DNA from: Hymenobacter mellowenesis
Lineage (GTDB): Bacteria; Bacteroidota; Bacteroidia; Cytophagales; Hymenobacteraceae
DNA: 64,000 nucleotides
Assembly (NCBI RefSeq): GCF_030581005.1
Contig: NZ_JAUQSX010000012.1
Span: 124,001-188,000, forward strand
Direction: 5' to 3'
The translations under genes were made by a program, and so were the position numbers. The notes under the pieces were generated by a model, which was not told where the DNA came from, ran no database searches, and saw only the letters and a program-made list of their open reading frames with translations. Positions 35,676-43,500 of the stretch are shown here, piece after piece. Positions within the stretch are counted from its first letter, which is position 1, and every line of letters begins with the position of its first letter.

Positions 35676-36560
35676 ATGGCAAGCTTAAAAGAAGTCCGCA
35701 ACCGCATTCAGTCGGTGAGCAGCACGCAGCAGATTACCAAAGCCATGAAAATGGTGGCGGCGGCCAAGCTGCGGCGGGCCCAGGACAACATCGTGCGGAT
35801 GCGGCCCTACGCCCAGCGCCTGAATGCCATCCTGACCAACCTGACCCGCAACGCCGACGATGATATCGTGAGCGACTACGGCGTGGCCCGCGAGGTGCGC
35901 AAGGTGCTGGTTATTGCCATCACTTCGGACCGTGGCCTGGCCGGTGCGTTCAATACGAACGTGTTCAAGGGCGTGAACGCGGCCATTGCTTCACGTTATT
36001 CCAACCTGCCGGCGGCCAACATCTCGGTGATGGCCATTGGTAAGAAGGCCCACGACTACTACGGCCGTCGCGGCCAGACGGTGGGCGACTACACCCATGT
36101 CTTCGCCAAGCTCTCGTTCGAGACGGTGCGGGCGGCCGCCGAGGTGGCCATGCAAGGCTTCCGCGATGGGCTGTACGACGAGGTGGTGATGGTGTACAAC
36201 GAATTCCGTAACGTGGCCACGCAGATTATCCGCACGCAGCAGCTGTTGCCGCTGGTGCAGGAGGAAACGCCCGCTACGGCTACGCCGGAGGCGAACGTGG
36301 ACTACCTGTTCGAGCCCTCGAAGGAGGAAATCGTGCAGACGCTGATTCCGCAGTCCATTAAGATTCAGCTCTACAAGGCGGTGCTGGAAAGCAATGCTTC
36401 GGAGCACGGTGCCCGTATGACGGCCATGGACAAAGCCACCGACAACGCCGGTGAGCTGCTCAAGGCCCTCAAGCTGACTTACAACCGGACGCGTCAAGCG
36501 GCCATCACGACCGAGATTCTCGAAATCGTGGGTGGGGCCGAGGCGCTGGCGGCAGGGTAG
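35676..36560 (+). CDS. atpG: F0F1 ATP synthase subunit gamma
   Basis: The 294-residue rotor shaft has the N-terminal SLKEVRNRIQSVSSTQQITK and AMKMVAAAKLRRAQ helix, and the C-terminal helix MDKATDNAGELLKALKLTYN followed by RTRQAAITTEILEIVGGAEAL. It ends the operon, and an intrinsic terminator follows. The last 36 codons plus this terminator have a diverged second copy at 38468-38637. Confidence 0.97.
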   Translation: MASLKEVRNRIQSVSSTQQITKAMKMVAAAKLRRAQDNIVRMRPYAQRLNAILTNLTRNADDDIVSDYGVAREVRKVLVIAITSDRGLAGAFNTNVFKGVNAAIASRYSNLPAANISVMAIGKKAHDYYGRRGQTVGDYTHVFAKLSFETVRAAAEVAMQGFRDGLYDEVVMVYNEFRNVATQIIRTQQLLPLVQEETPATATPEANVDYLFEPSKEEIVQTLIPQSIKIQLYKAVLESNASEHGARMTAMDKATDNAGELLKALKLTYNRTRQAAITTEILEIVGGAEALAAG

Positions 36561-36588
36561 CCGTAAGATGGCAAATGAGTAATTGAGT

Positions 36589-36624
36589 AAAGGCCCGTTT
36601 CCGTGAGGAGGCGGGCCTTTTTTT
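36589..36624 (+). terminator. Terminator of the atp operon
   Basis: AAAGGCCCG pairs with CGGGCCTTT and is followed by a run of seven Ts. A diverged copy occurs at 38608-38637. Confidence 0.9.
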
Positions 36625-36760
36625 GTGCGGGATGGGGAGGTGCTTCGGGCTTGGTAGACCCCAGGCGTGGGTTGGTATACTTATTTGTTCGACTAAGCAT
36701 TTTCAGACCAGAAAACCTATGCAAATAAGTACCTAGAGGCTTCATTTTCTGGATGTAGCC

Positions 36761-38467
36761 ATGCGATACTTAACTCTGCGGCGGCTGGCTTCGAGCAGCC
36801 TGCTATTGTTGGCCCTATTGCTGGGCCTGACTGGGCCGACCGCCCACGCGCAAGCCCCGGCCTGGCAGCGCGCCGTGGCCGCCAGCGGCGACGTTTCGCT
36901 CGTGCAGGCCACAGTGGCCGATGCCAGCGGCAACATCTACGTGGCGGGGTCTTTTGAGGGGACGTTGGGGCTGGGCGCGGTGAGCCTGATGAGTGCGGGC
37001 GGCCCCGATATTTTCGTGGCCAAGTGGAGCACGGCCACCAATGCCTTCGTGTGGGCGCAGCGGGCCGGCGGCACGGCCTACGACCGGGCCGTGGCGGTGG
37101 CCGTGAGCGGCAGCAACGTGTATCTGACCGGCTATTTCCAGAACACCGGCACCTTTGGCAGCACCACCATGCAGGCCCCCGGTTCCAGCAATGCTCTGTT
37201 CGTGGCCAAGCTCACCGATGCGGGCAGCAGCGGCAGCTTCGGCTGGGCCGTGACGGGGGGCAACCTAAACGGGGGCACCACCAGCGTAGCCGTGAGCGGA
37301 ACGAGCGTGTACGTTGCCGGCAGCGTGTGGGGCACGGCCAACTACGGCACCACCACGCTGACCAGCCTGGGCACCAGCGATGCCTTCGTGGCCAAGCTGA
37401 CGGATGCCGGCAACAGCGGCGCTTTCGTGTGGGCCCAGCGCTGCGGCGGCCCGGGCGGGGATGCCGCCACGAGCGTGGTGGCCAACGGCAGCAGCGTGTA
37501 CCTGACCGGCGGCTTCTACAACACGGCCGACTTTGGCACCACTAACCTGACCAGTGTGGGCGGCGGCGACGTGTTCGTGGCCAAGCTGACCGACGCGGGC
37601 GCCACCGGCAACTTTGTGTGGGCGCAGCGCGCTGGCAGCACCGCCACCACCACCGACCTCATTGCCGGAGTGGCCGTGAACGGCAGCAACCTCTACGTGA
37701 CGGGCAACATCGGCGGGACAGCCGATTTCGGGGCCACCACGTTGAACAGTCCTTCCTCAGTGGGCGGCGATGCGTACGTGGCCAAGCTGGTTGATGCGGG
37801 CCCCACGGGCAGCTTTGCCTGGGCGGTGATGGCCACCGGGCCGCGCTTCACGGCCCCGCGCGCGGTGGCCGTGAGCGGGGCCAACGTGTACGTGAGCGGC
37901 TATTTCATTGGCTCATCCACCTTCGGCGGTACCACGCTCACCACCACCACGGGCTCGGACTACGACGTGTTTCTGACTAGCGTACCCGATGCCGGCACCA
38001 GCGGCAGTTTTGCCTGGGCCCTGAAGGCCGGTGGGGCAAACGACGACCGGGCCGATGGCCTGGCCATCAGCGGCGGCAGCGTGTATGTGGGCGGCACGGT
38101 GGCCCCGCCGGCCAGCTTTGGCAGCCTGGCCATTGCCACGCCGACGGCCAATGCCGTGGGGTCCCTGGCCTCGGTGCGCGATGTGGCCCTGCCCACCCGG
38201 CCGGCGGCGGAACTGGCCGGCTTCAGCCTCGCTCCCAACCCTGCCCACGCGGCGGCCACCGTGCTGCTGCCAGCGATGCCCGGGGCCGTTGCGGCCACAC
38301 TCACGCTGCGCGATGCGCTGGGCCGGGCCGTGCGTACGCAGCAAGTGCCCCTGCTCGCCACCGGCACTACTGCCGAAATCGCGTTGGCGGGCCTGGCGCC
38401 GGGCCTCTACCGGGTGCAGGTGCAGGCTGGCGGGCAGCAAGCCAGCCGGGTGCTGGTAGTAGAATAG
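36761..38467 (+). CDS. T9SS-secreted beta-propeller-like repeat protein
   Basis: The 568-residue secreted protein has a signal peptide (HAQ cleavage region), then about seven repeats of some 60-65 residues with the pattern VAVSGSNVYLTGYF - GTTTLTS - DAFVAKLTDAG - FVWAQRAGG, like SBBP/beta-propeller repeats. A type A T9SS sorting domain closes it (FSLAPNPAHAAATVLLPAM to GLYRVQVQAGGQQASRVLVVE). It would be exported by the T9SS and displayed or released; no enzyme activity is suggested. It lies directly after the atp operon terminator and is followed by a diverged fragment of atpG, so it appears to have been inserted. Confidence 0.85.
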   Translation: MRYLTLRRLASSSLLLLALLLGLTGPTAHAQAPAWQRAVAASGDVSLVQATVADASGNIYVAGSFEGTLGLGAVSLMSAGGPDIFVAKWSTATNAFVWAQRAGGTAYDRAVAVAVSGSNVYLTGYFQNTGTFGSTTMQAPGSSNALFVAKLTDAGSSGSFGWAVTGGNLNGGTTSVAVSGTSVYVAGSVWGTANYGTTTLTSLGTSDAFVAKLTDAGNSGAFVWAQRCGGPGGDAATSVVANGSSVYLTGGFYNTADFGTTNLTSVGGGDVFVAKLTDAGATGNFVWAQRAGSTATTTDLIAGVAVNGSNLYVTGNIGGTADFGATTLNSPSSVGGDAYVAKLVDAGPTGSFAWAVMATGPRFTAPRAVAVSGANVYVSGYFIGSSTFGGTTLTTTTGSDYDVFLTSVPDAGTSGSFAWALKAGGANDDRADGLAISGGSVYVGGTVAPPASFGSLAIATPTANAVGSLASVRDVALPTRPAAELAGFSLAPNPAHAAATVLLPAMPGAVAATLTLRDALGRAVRTQQVPLLATGTTAEIALAGLAPGLYRVQVQAGGQQASRVLVVE

Positions 38468-38581
38468 ATGGGATGGCTGCTCAAGGCCCTTAAGCTGACC
38501 TACAACCAGACGCGTCAGGCGGGCATCATGACCTGGATTCCTGAAATCGTGGGTGGTGCCGAAGCCCTGGCGGCGGGGTAA
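38468..38581 (+). pseudogene. Diverged duplicate of the atpG 3' end
   Basis: The 37-codon open frame from ATG 38468 to TAA 38579-38581 matches the last 36 codons of atpG: LLKALKLTYNQTRQAGIMTW here against LLKALKLTYNRTRQAAITTE there, with the shared ending EIVGGAEALAAG. By eye there are about 14 mismatches over 104 bases. It abuts the stop of the T9SS cargo gene and is followed by a matching terminator copy. It cannot make a working gamma subunit. Confidence 0.9.
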
Positions 38582-38607
38582 GCACTGCGAGCATTACACA
38601 ATTTGAG

Positions 38608-38637
38608 AGGCCCGCTTCCGTTGGAGGCGGGCCTTTT
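38608..38637 (+). terminator. Copy of the atp operon terminator
   Basis: AGGCCCGC pairs with GCGGGCCT and is followed by TTTC. Layout and sequence match the terminator at 36589-36624, so it belongs to the duplicated atpG tail. Confidence 0.8.
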
Positions 38638-38713
38638 CTATGCTGCTGCAACTTGTGCTTCGGCTATTAAGTACAGAGAGGCCAATTAGGCTGTGTGGAC
38701 AGTGAGAAAAAGG

Positions 38714-38813
38714 AACGTCATGCTGAGCTTGCCGAAGCATCTCTACCGCTTCGTTGTGGAGCAATTGGATTACTCGCGCGGTAGAGATGCTCCGGCAAGC
38801 TCAGCATGACGTT
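38714..38813. repeat. Palindromic element, TCATGCTGAGC family (A)
   Basis: Two 36-bp arms (38714-38749, 38778-38813) with one mismatch read AACGTCATGCTGAGCTTGCC inward. The spacer includes GGATTACTCGCGCGG, related to the spacer at 30550-30662. It lies between the atpG-tail copy and a T9SS pseudogene. Confidence 0.93.
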
Positions 38814-38902
38814 CTAAATGGGATTTCCAGCCAACTGTCCACAGACCTTAGAAGGGAATTATCCGATGCGCTGCTATCCCACCTTATTCTTTCCGATTCG
38901 CT

Positions 38903-39256
38903 ATGCCAACAACTGTGTTGTCGCCCCGCGTGGGCTTGCTGCTGGGCTTGCCCATCATTTCCCTGACAGGCGTTGAAGCATGAGGCCAAACTCGCGTGGC
39001 GCTCGACAGCGTAAGCGTATACCCCAACCCGGCCCACATCCGGGCCACGGTAGCGGTGCCGGCGGTGGTGGGCACCACGCGCGCTACCATTACGCTGTTT
39101 GATGCGCAGGGCACGGTGGTATTTGAGCAGCCCGTGAGCCTGCTCGCGGGCGGCAGCACGGCCGAGGTGCCGCTACTGGGCCGCGCGCCTGGCCTCTACC
39201 GGGTGCAGGTGGTGGCCGGCGGGCAGCGCGTGGCCCGCACCCTACGAGTAGAGTAG
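38903..39256 (+). pseudogene. Collapsed T9SS cargo gene: signal peptide joined to a sorting domain
   Basis: An ATG at 38903 opens a signal-peptide-like segment (MPTTVLSPRVGLLLGLPIIS...GVEA) that meets an in-frame TGA at 38981-38983. In the same frame, GQTRVALDSVSVYPNPAHIR follows and continues as a full type A sorting domain ending LRVE at 39256. The cargo between the two is missing. The best reading is a T9SS substrate gene that lost its cargo and then gained a stop. If translated from GTG 38996, only an 86-residue sorting domain without signal peptide would result. Confidence 0.8.
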
Positions 39257-39451
39257 GCTGCGCCGGACCCTTAAAATGGGCACCCGGGGCCGCTTGCACA
39301 AGCTGCCTGCTGGGTAGTAGCTTTGGTGCCGCTTCCTGAAAACCAAGGGCAAAAGCGCCCGGCACCCCTGCCTGAATGGGGGTATTGCCGACGCGCCTTT
39401 AAACCACCTGTGCGGCTTTGGGGCGCGGCCTTACCTACCCGTGCCGGACCC

Positions 39452-39895
39452 ATGACCAATACCGAAATCTTCTCCGAGCCCTACGGCCGCGTGCTGGTGG
39501 ACGAAGCCGTGCCGTGCGTGGTGATTCAGTGGCTGGGCTTTGCCAACCGCACCGAGTTCATTGCCCTGCAGGAAACCGCTTTGCGTTGCATCGAAGACCA
39601 CGCCACGCCCAGCCGGCCTTGGGGCATGGTGGCTGATGTGCGCCGGATGGGGGCCATTCCTACCGAGGCGCAGCTATGGCTGGTGCACGAGTTCAACCCC
39701 CGGGCGCAGGCCGCCGGGCTGCGCGAAGTGAGCGTAGTGCCCGCCGAAGGCGTGTTTGGCCAGTTGGCTACGCAGCGCTACATCCGCGAAAGCGAGCTGG
39801 AAGGGGGCGTTGCGCCGCTGCGCACGAAGCTTTATCCCACGATGGAAGCTGCCTTCGACGGGGCCCGCGCAGCCCTGGACGACACCGGGCGCTAA
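39452..39895 (+). CDS. Hypothetical protein, SpoIIAA/STAS-like
   Basis: The 147-residue soluble protein reads VLVDEAVPCVVIQWLGFANRT..., then a helix (EFIALQETALRCIEDH), a strand (WGMVADVRRMGAI), and a second helix-strand pair (LREVSVVPAEGVFGQLA). This alternation resembles SpoIIAA/STAS-fold proteins common in Hymenobacter-type genomes. It appears related to the product at 53596-54012. Start set at ATG 39452, following which the domain begins. Function unknown. Confidence 0.65.
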   Translation: MTNTEIFSEPYGRVLVDEAVPCVVIQWLGFANRTEFIALQETALRCIEDHATPSRPWGMVADVRRMGAIPTEAQLWLVHEFNPRAQAAGLREVSVVPAEGVFGQLATQRYIRESELEGGVAPLRTKLYPTMEAAFDGARAALDDTGR

Positions 39896-39991
39896 GACGG
39901 CAGGACTTGGCTGGTTCCGCGCAACGGCGGTGGGCCGAAAGACTGCGCCGGAACGTGACGAAGGACTGCTATCCTGTGATAAAGGCTTGCA

Positions 39992-40255
39992 ATGACGTGG
40001 CGGAAGCGGCCGCTTCCATGCCCCCAGTATTTCTACGGGGGTTCTATCCTGAAGAACAGGCCGGCTTACGATGCCGTGAAGCTACCCACCCCTACGGGCC
40101 TGACACTGGCCCAGCAAGCCGCGGGGCCGGCGCTGGCCATCACCGGCGGGCACGCCCTGCAGGTAAACTGGCTGCTGAACCTGTCCGGCGGCACCGCCAG
40201 CAACGTGTACGTGGTACGCGCCGGCAGCGCGGCCCTGCACCTCACGGTGGAATAA
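39992..40255 (+). pseudogene. Remnant of a T9SS cargo gene
   Basis: The open frame encodes YDAVKLPTPTGLTLAQQAAG and then ends VYVVRAGSAALHLTVE. The first part matches the pre-sorting-domain segment of the M36 protease downstream (FDAVKLPNSTGLNLASFAAG), and the last part looks like the final strand of a sorting domain. Most of the gene, including the signal peptide and the rest of the sorting domain, is missing. It is the third piece of T9SS cargo in this 3.5-kb stretch. Confidence 0.65.
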
Positions 40256-40291
40256 GGCCTAGGCCGGTGGGCTTGCTGCCGGGTGTTTCTC

Positions 40292-40324
40292 AAAGCCGCT
40301 GCTCTGCCTGAGCCGCGGCTTTTT
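40292..40324 (+). terminator. Intrinsic terminator after the T9SS remnants
   Basis: AAAGCCGC pairs with GCGGCTTT over a 15-base loop and is followed by five Ts. The rest of 40256-40512 holds no credible gene; from about 40450 it becomes AT-rich towards the M36 promoter. Confidence 0.75.
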
Positions 40325-40512
40325 GCTGCTTGCGGAAGTAGGCAGAATCAGCGCGACCGCGGGCGCCTGCGGGCCTTGCGTAGCACTGGCTTACTTCGGA
40401 AACAGACCCCGCCCAGGTTCAGCACGGAGCCGGTAGATGGGAGTGGTAATGGCCGTACATAAGCGCGCAAAGATTGATTTTATGAATAAATATGTAAAGT
40501 ATAGATATAGTA

Positions 40513-40543
40513 TTTGTAGTATCATGAAATGACGATAGATTTG
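40513..40543 (+). promoter_or_regulatory. Promoter of the M36 protease gene
   Basis: TTTG (40513-40516) and TAGATTTG (40536-40543) are spaced by 19 bases, a strong Bacteroidota -33/-7 pair, in an AT-rich region. Transcription would begin near 40550, about 37 bases before the ATG. Confidence 0.7.
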
Positions 40544-40586
40544 TACGAAGACAGTTTTTTTCTTATTCTAAACTAATCCTTTGCTG

Positions 40587-43500
40587 ATGAGAAATATCTA
40601 CGCTCATTGCTTGGCAGCCGCGGGGCTGCTAGTGGCTGTCTGGCAGCCCGCCAGGGCCCAATCCGGCTCGGCTCAGCAAGCCACCGAACTGGCCTGGCAA
40701 ACGCGCCAGCAATGGACCAGCTCCCCTGTGGCGGTGGCAGACCTGCGCATTTCCAGCGCCCACACCGAGGCGCCGGGCCTGCTCTACGCCTACCCACAGC
40801 AGCTGCAGGCCGGCATCCCGGTCTACAACCAAATAGTGACGCTGGTTTTCAAGAACGGCAAGCTGGCACACCACGCGGGCAGCTTTGTGCCAGCCAAGGC
40901 CTTTGCCGGCTTGTCGGCCGTGCCCCAGGTACCGGCCGCGCGGGCGGTGGCTACGGCGCTGGCTACGCTGCCGGGCCATCCCGACGTGCGCCCCGCCGCC
41001 CAGGACAGCCCCGCCGGCCCCGACCAGCAGCAGCGCTTCGCTCCGGCTGGGGTGGCGCGCCGGCCCATTGTGGCCCGGCTGGTATGGGCCCGGGATAAAA
41101 GCCAACAGCTGCACCTGGCCTGGAACGTGAACGTGGACGTGATAGCCTCCGCCGACTGGCTCAACATCCGAGTGGACGCCGTTACCGGCCGGGTGCTGGA
41201 ACAGGACAACTGGACAGTGAGCGAAAAAGCCGCCCACCCGGCTACCACGCCCGCGCTCCGGCCCGTGGCCGGTGCTGGCCCGGCCCGGCCCGCCGCTGCG
41301 CCCGCCTGGCGCGGCCCAAGCGGCGCGAAAAGCACGCTAACGGTGACGCCGGCCAGCTACTTGGTGGTGCCCTTCCCCGGCGAGCGGCCCGACGTGACGC
41401 CCATCACCACCGACACCAATCCCTGGCTGCGCGCCGGCGCCGGCAACGCCGCCACCACCCACGGCTGGCACTTTGATGGTACCACCAACTACACCGACAC
41501 GCGTGGCAACAACGTGTGGGCCTACGACGACAGCCTGAAGCAGAACGCCCCCGGCCGCCTGGTGCCCTCGACCGGCACGGGCAGCTCGCTGGTGTTCAAC
41601 TACCTGCCCGACTTCACCAACAAGCCCACGCTGGGCAAGAACCGCCGGGGCGCCACCGTGAACCTGTTCTACTGGAATAACCTGATTCACGACGTGCTGT
41701 ACCAGTACGGCTTCACGGAAGCCAGCGGCAACTTCCAGACCGATAACCAGGGCCGGGGCGGCGTGGGCGGCGACTACGTGCAGGCCGAAGCTCAGGACGG
41801 CTTGGGCGTGAACAACGCCAACTTCAACACCCCGCCCGACGGCACCCGAAGCCGCATGCAGATGTACCTGTGGAACCCGGTGACGGCCAACGCCATGGAG
41901 GTGACGGCCCCGGCGGCCATTGCCCGCACCTACACCGTGGCCGAGGGCGCTTTCAGCACTGCGAACCTGCTGGCCAACAAGGGCACCATCTCCGGCACGC
42001 TGGCCTACTACACCGACCCCGGCACGGGCACGCACAACGCCTGCACCTCGCCCTCGACGACGAGCGTGAGCGGCAAGATTGCGCTTATTTACCGCAATAC
42101 CTGCATGTATACCATCAAGGTGAAGGCGGCCCAGAACGAGGGCGCCATTGCGGTGGTGATGATAAATAACGTGGCCGGTGCGCCCGTGACGATGGGCGGC
42201 ACCGACAATACCATTACCATTCCGGCGGTGATGGTGTCGCAGGCCGACGGGGCCCTGCTGGCCGGGCAGCTCGACGGCGGGGCCACCGTGCAGCTCACGC
42301 TGCGCCCCCCACTGCAGCTCGACGGCGACCTGGACAACGGCATCATCACCCACGAGTACGGCCACGGCGTGAGCAACCGCCTCACCGGCGGCGGCAGCAA
42401 CGTGAGCTGCCTGGGCAACGCCGAGCAGGCCGGCGAGGGCTGGAGCGACTTCTTCGCCCTGATGATGACCACCGACTGGACCACGACCCAAACCACCGAC
42501 GGCACACGGGCCCGGCCCATGGGCACCTACGTGCGCGGCCAGGCCGCCACCGGTGCCGGCATTCGCAGTTACCCTTACAGCACCAACTTGAGCGTGAACC
42601 CGCTCACCTACGCCAACATGGCGACCAACACGGAGGTGCACGCCATTGGCGAAATCTGGACCGCCACGCTCTGGGACATGACCTGGAACATCATTCAGCA
42701 GCAGAACAGCATCGAGCCCAACCTCTACAACAGCGCCAGCACCGGCGGCAACGCCGTGGCCCTGCAACTGGTGATGCAGGGCCTGAAGCTGCAGCCCTGC
42801 GAACCCGGCTTCCTCGACAGCCGCGACGCCATTCTGGCGGCCGACTCGCTGCTCTACAACGGGCGCTACCACTGCGCCATCTGGGGGGCCTTTGCCCGGC
42901 GCGGTATGGGCTACAGCGCCCGCGAGGGCTCAAGCAACAGCGCCTCTGACCAAACGGCCGCCTACGACGTGCCCGGCGTGCGCCTGCGCCGCCGCAGCAC
43001 CCCGGTGGTGGGCAATCAGTTTGCCATCAACCTCACCGCCACCTGCGAGTGCCAGACCCAGGCCCCGGTGTCCATCACCGACCAACTGCCCACCGGCCTT
43101 CAATATATCAGTAGCCCGGGCGGCACGCTGGGGGCGGGCAACACCGTCACTTTCTCCGGCCTGAGCTTCACCACCGGCCAGCAGCGCACCTTCCAGATTG
43201 TGGCCCGAACCGCCACCGGGGCGGGCTGTGCCGTGACGACTCCGGTGAATGATGACCGCGACGGCAACACCGCGGGCAACTTCACGCCCGCCGTGGTGAC
43301 CAGCGGCGGCGGCAACGCCTGGGCCGCCACCACGGCCCGCGCCCACGGCGGCACCAGTGCCTGGAATGTCGGCGACCCCAACACCACTTCCGACGTCACC
43401 CTGACGTCGGATGCGTTCACGCCGGGCGCCTTCTCGGTGCTGACTTTTTACCACTACTTCAACTCGGAGGCCCAATACGACGGCGGCATGGTAGCCATCT

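Noticed and set aside
36679..36730. 9-bp inverted pair ACTTATTTG / CAAATAAGT upstream of the T9SS cargo gene
   Set aside because: Short, AT-rich, 34 bases apart and single; chance is plausible and it does not match any family.
39676..40311. A 211-codon plus-strand frame overlapping the STAS-like gene and the T9SS remnant
   Set aside because: Arg/Ala/Gly-rich, spans two unrelated segments in another frame; no motif.
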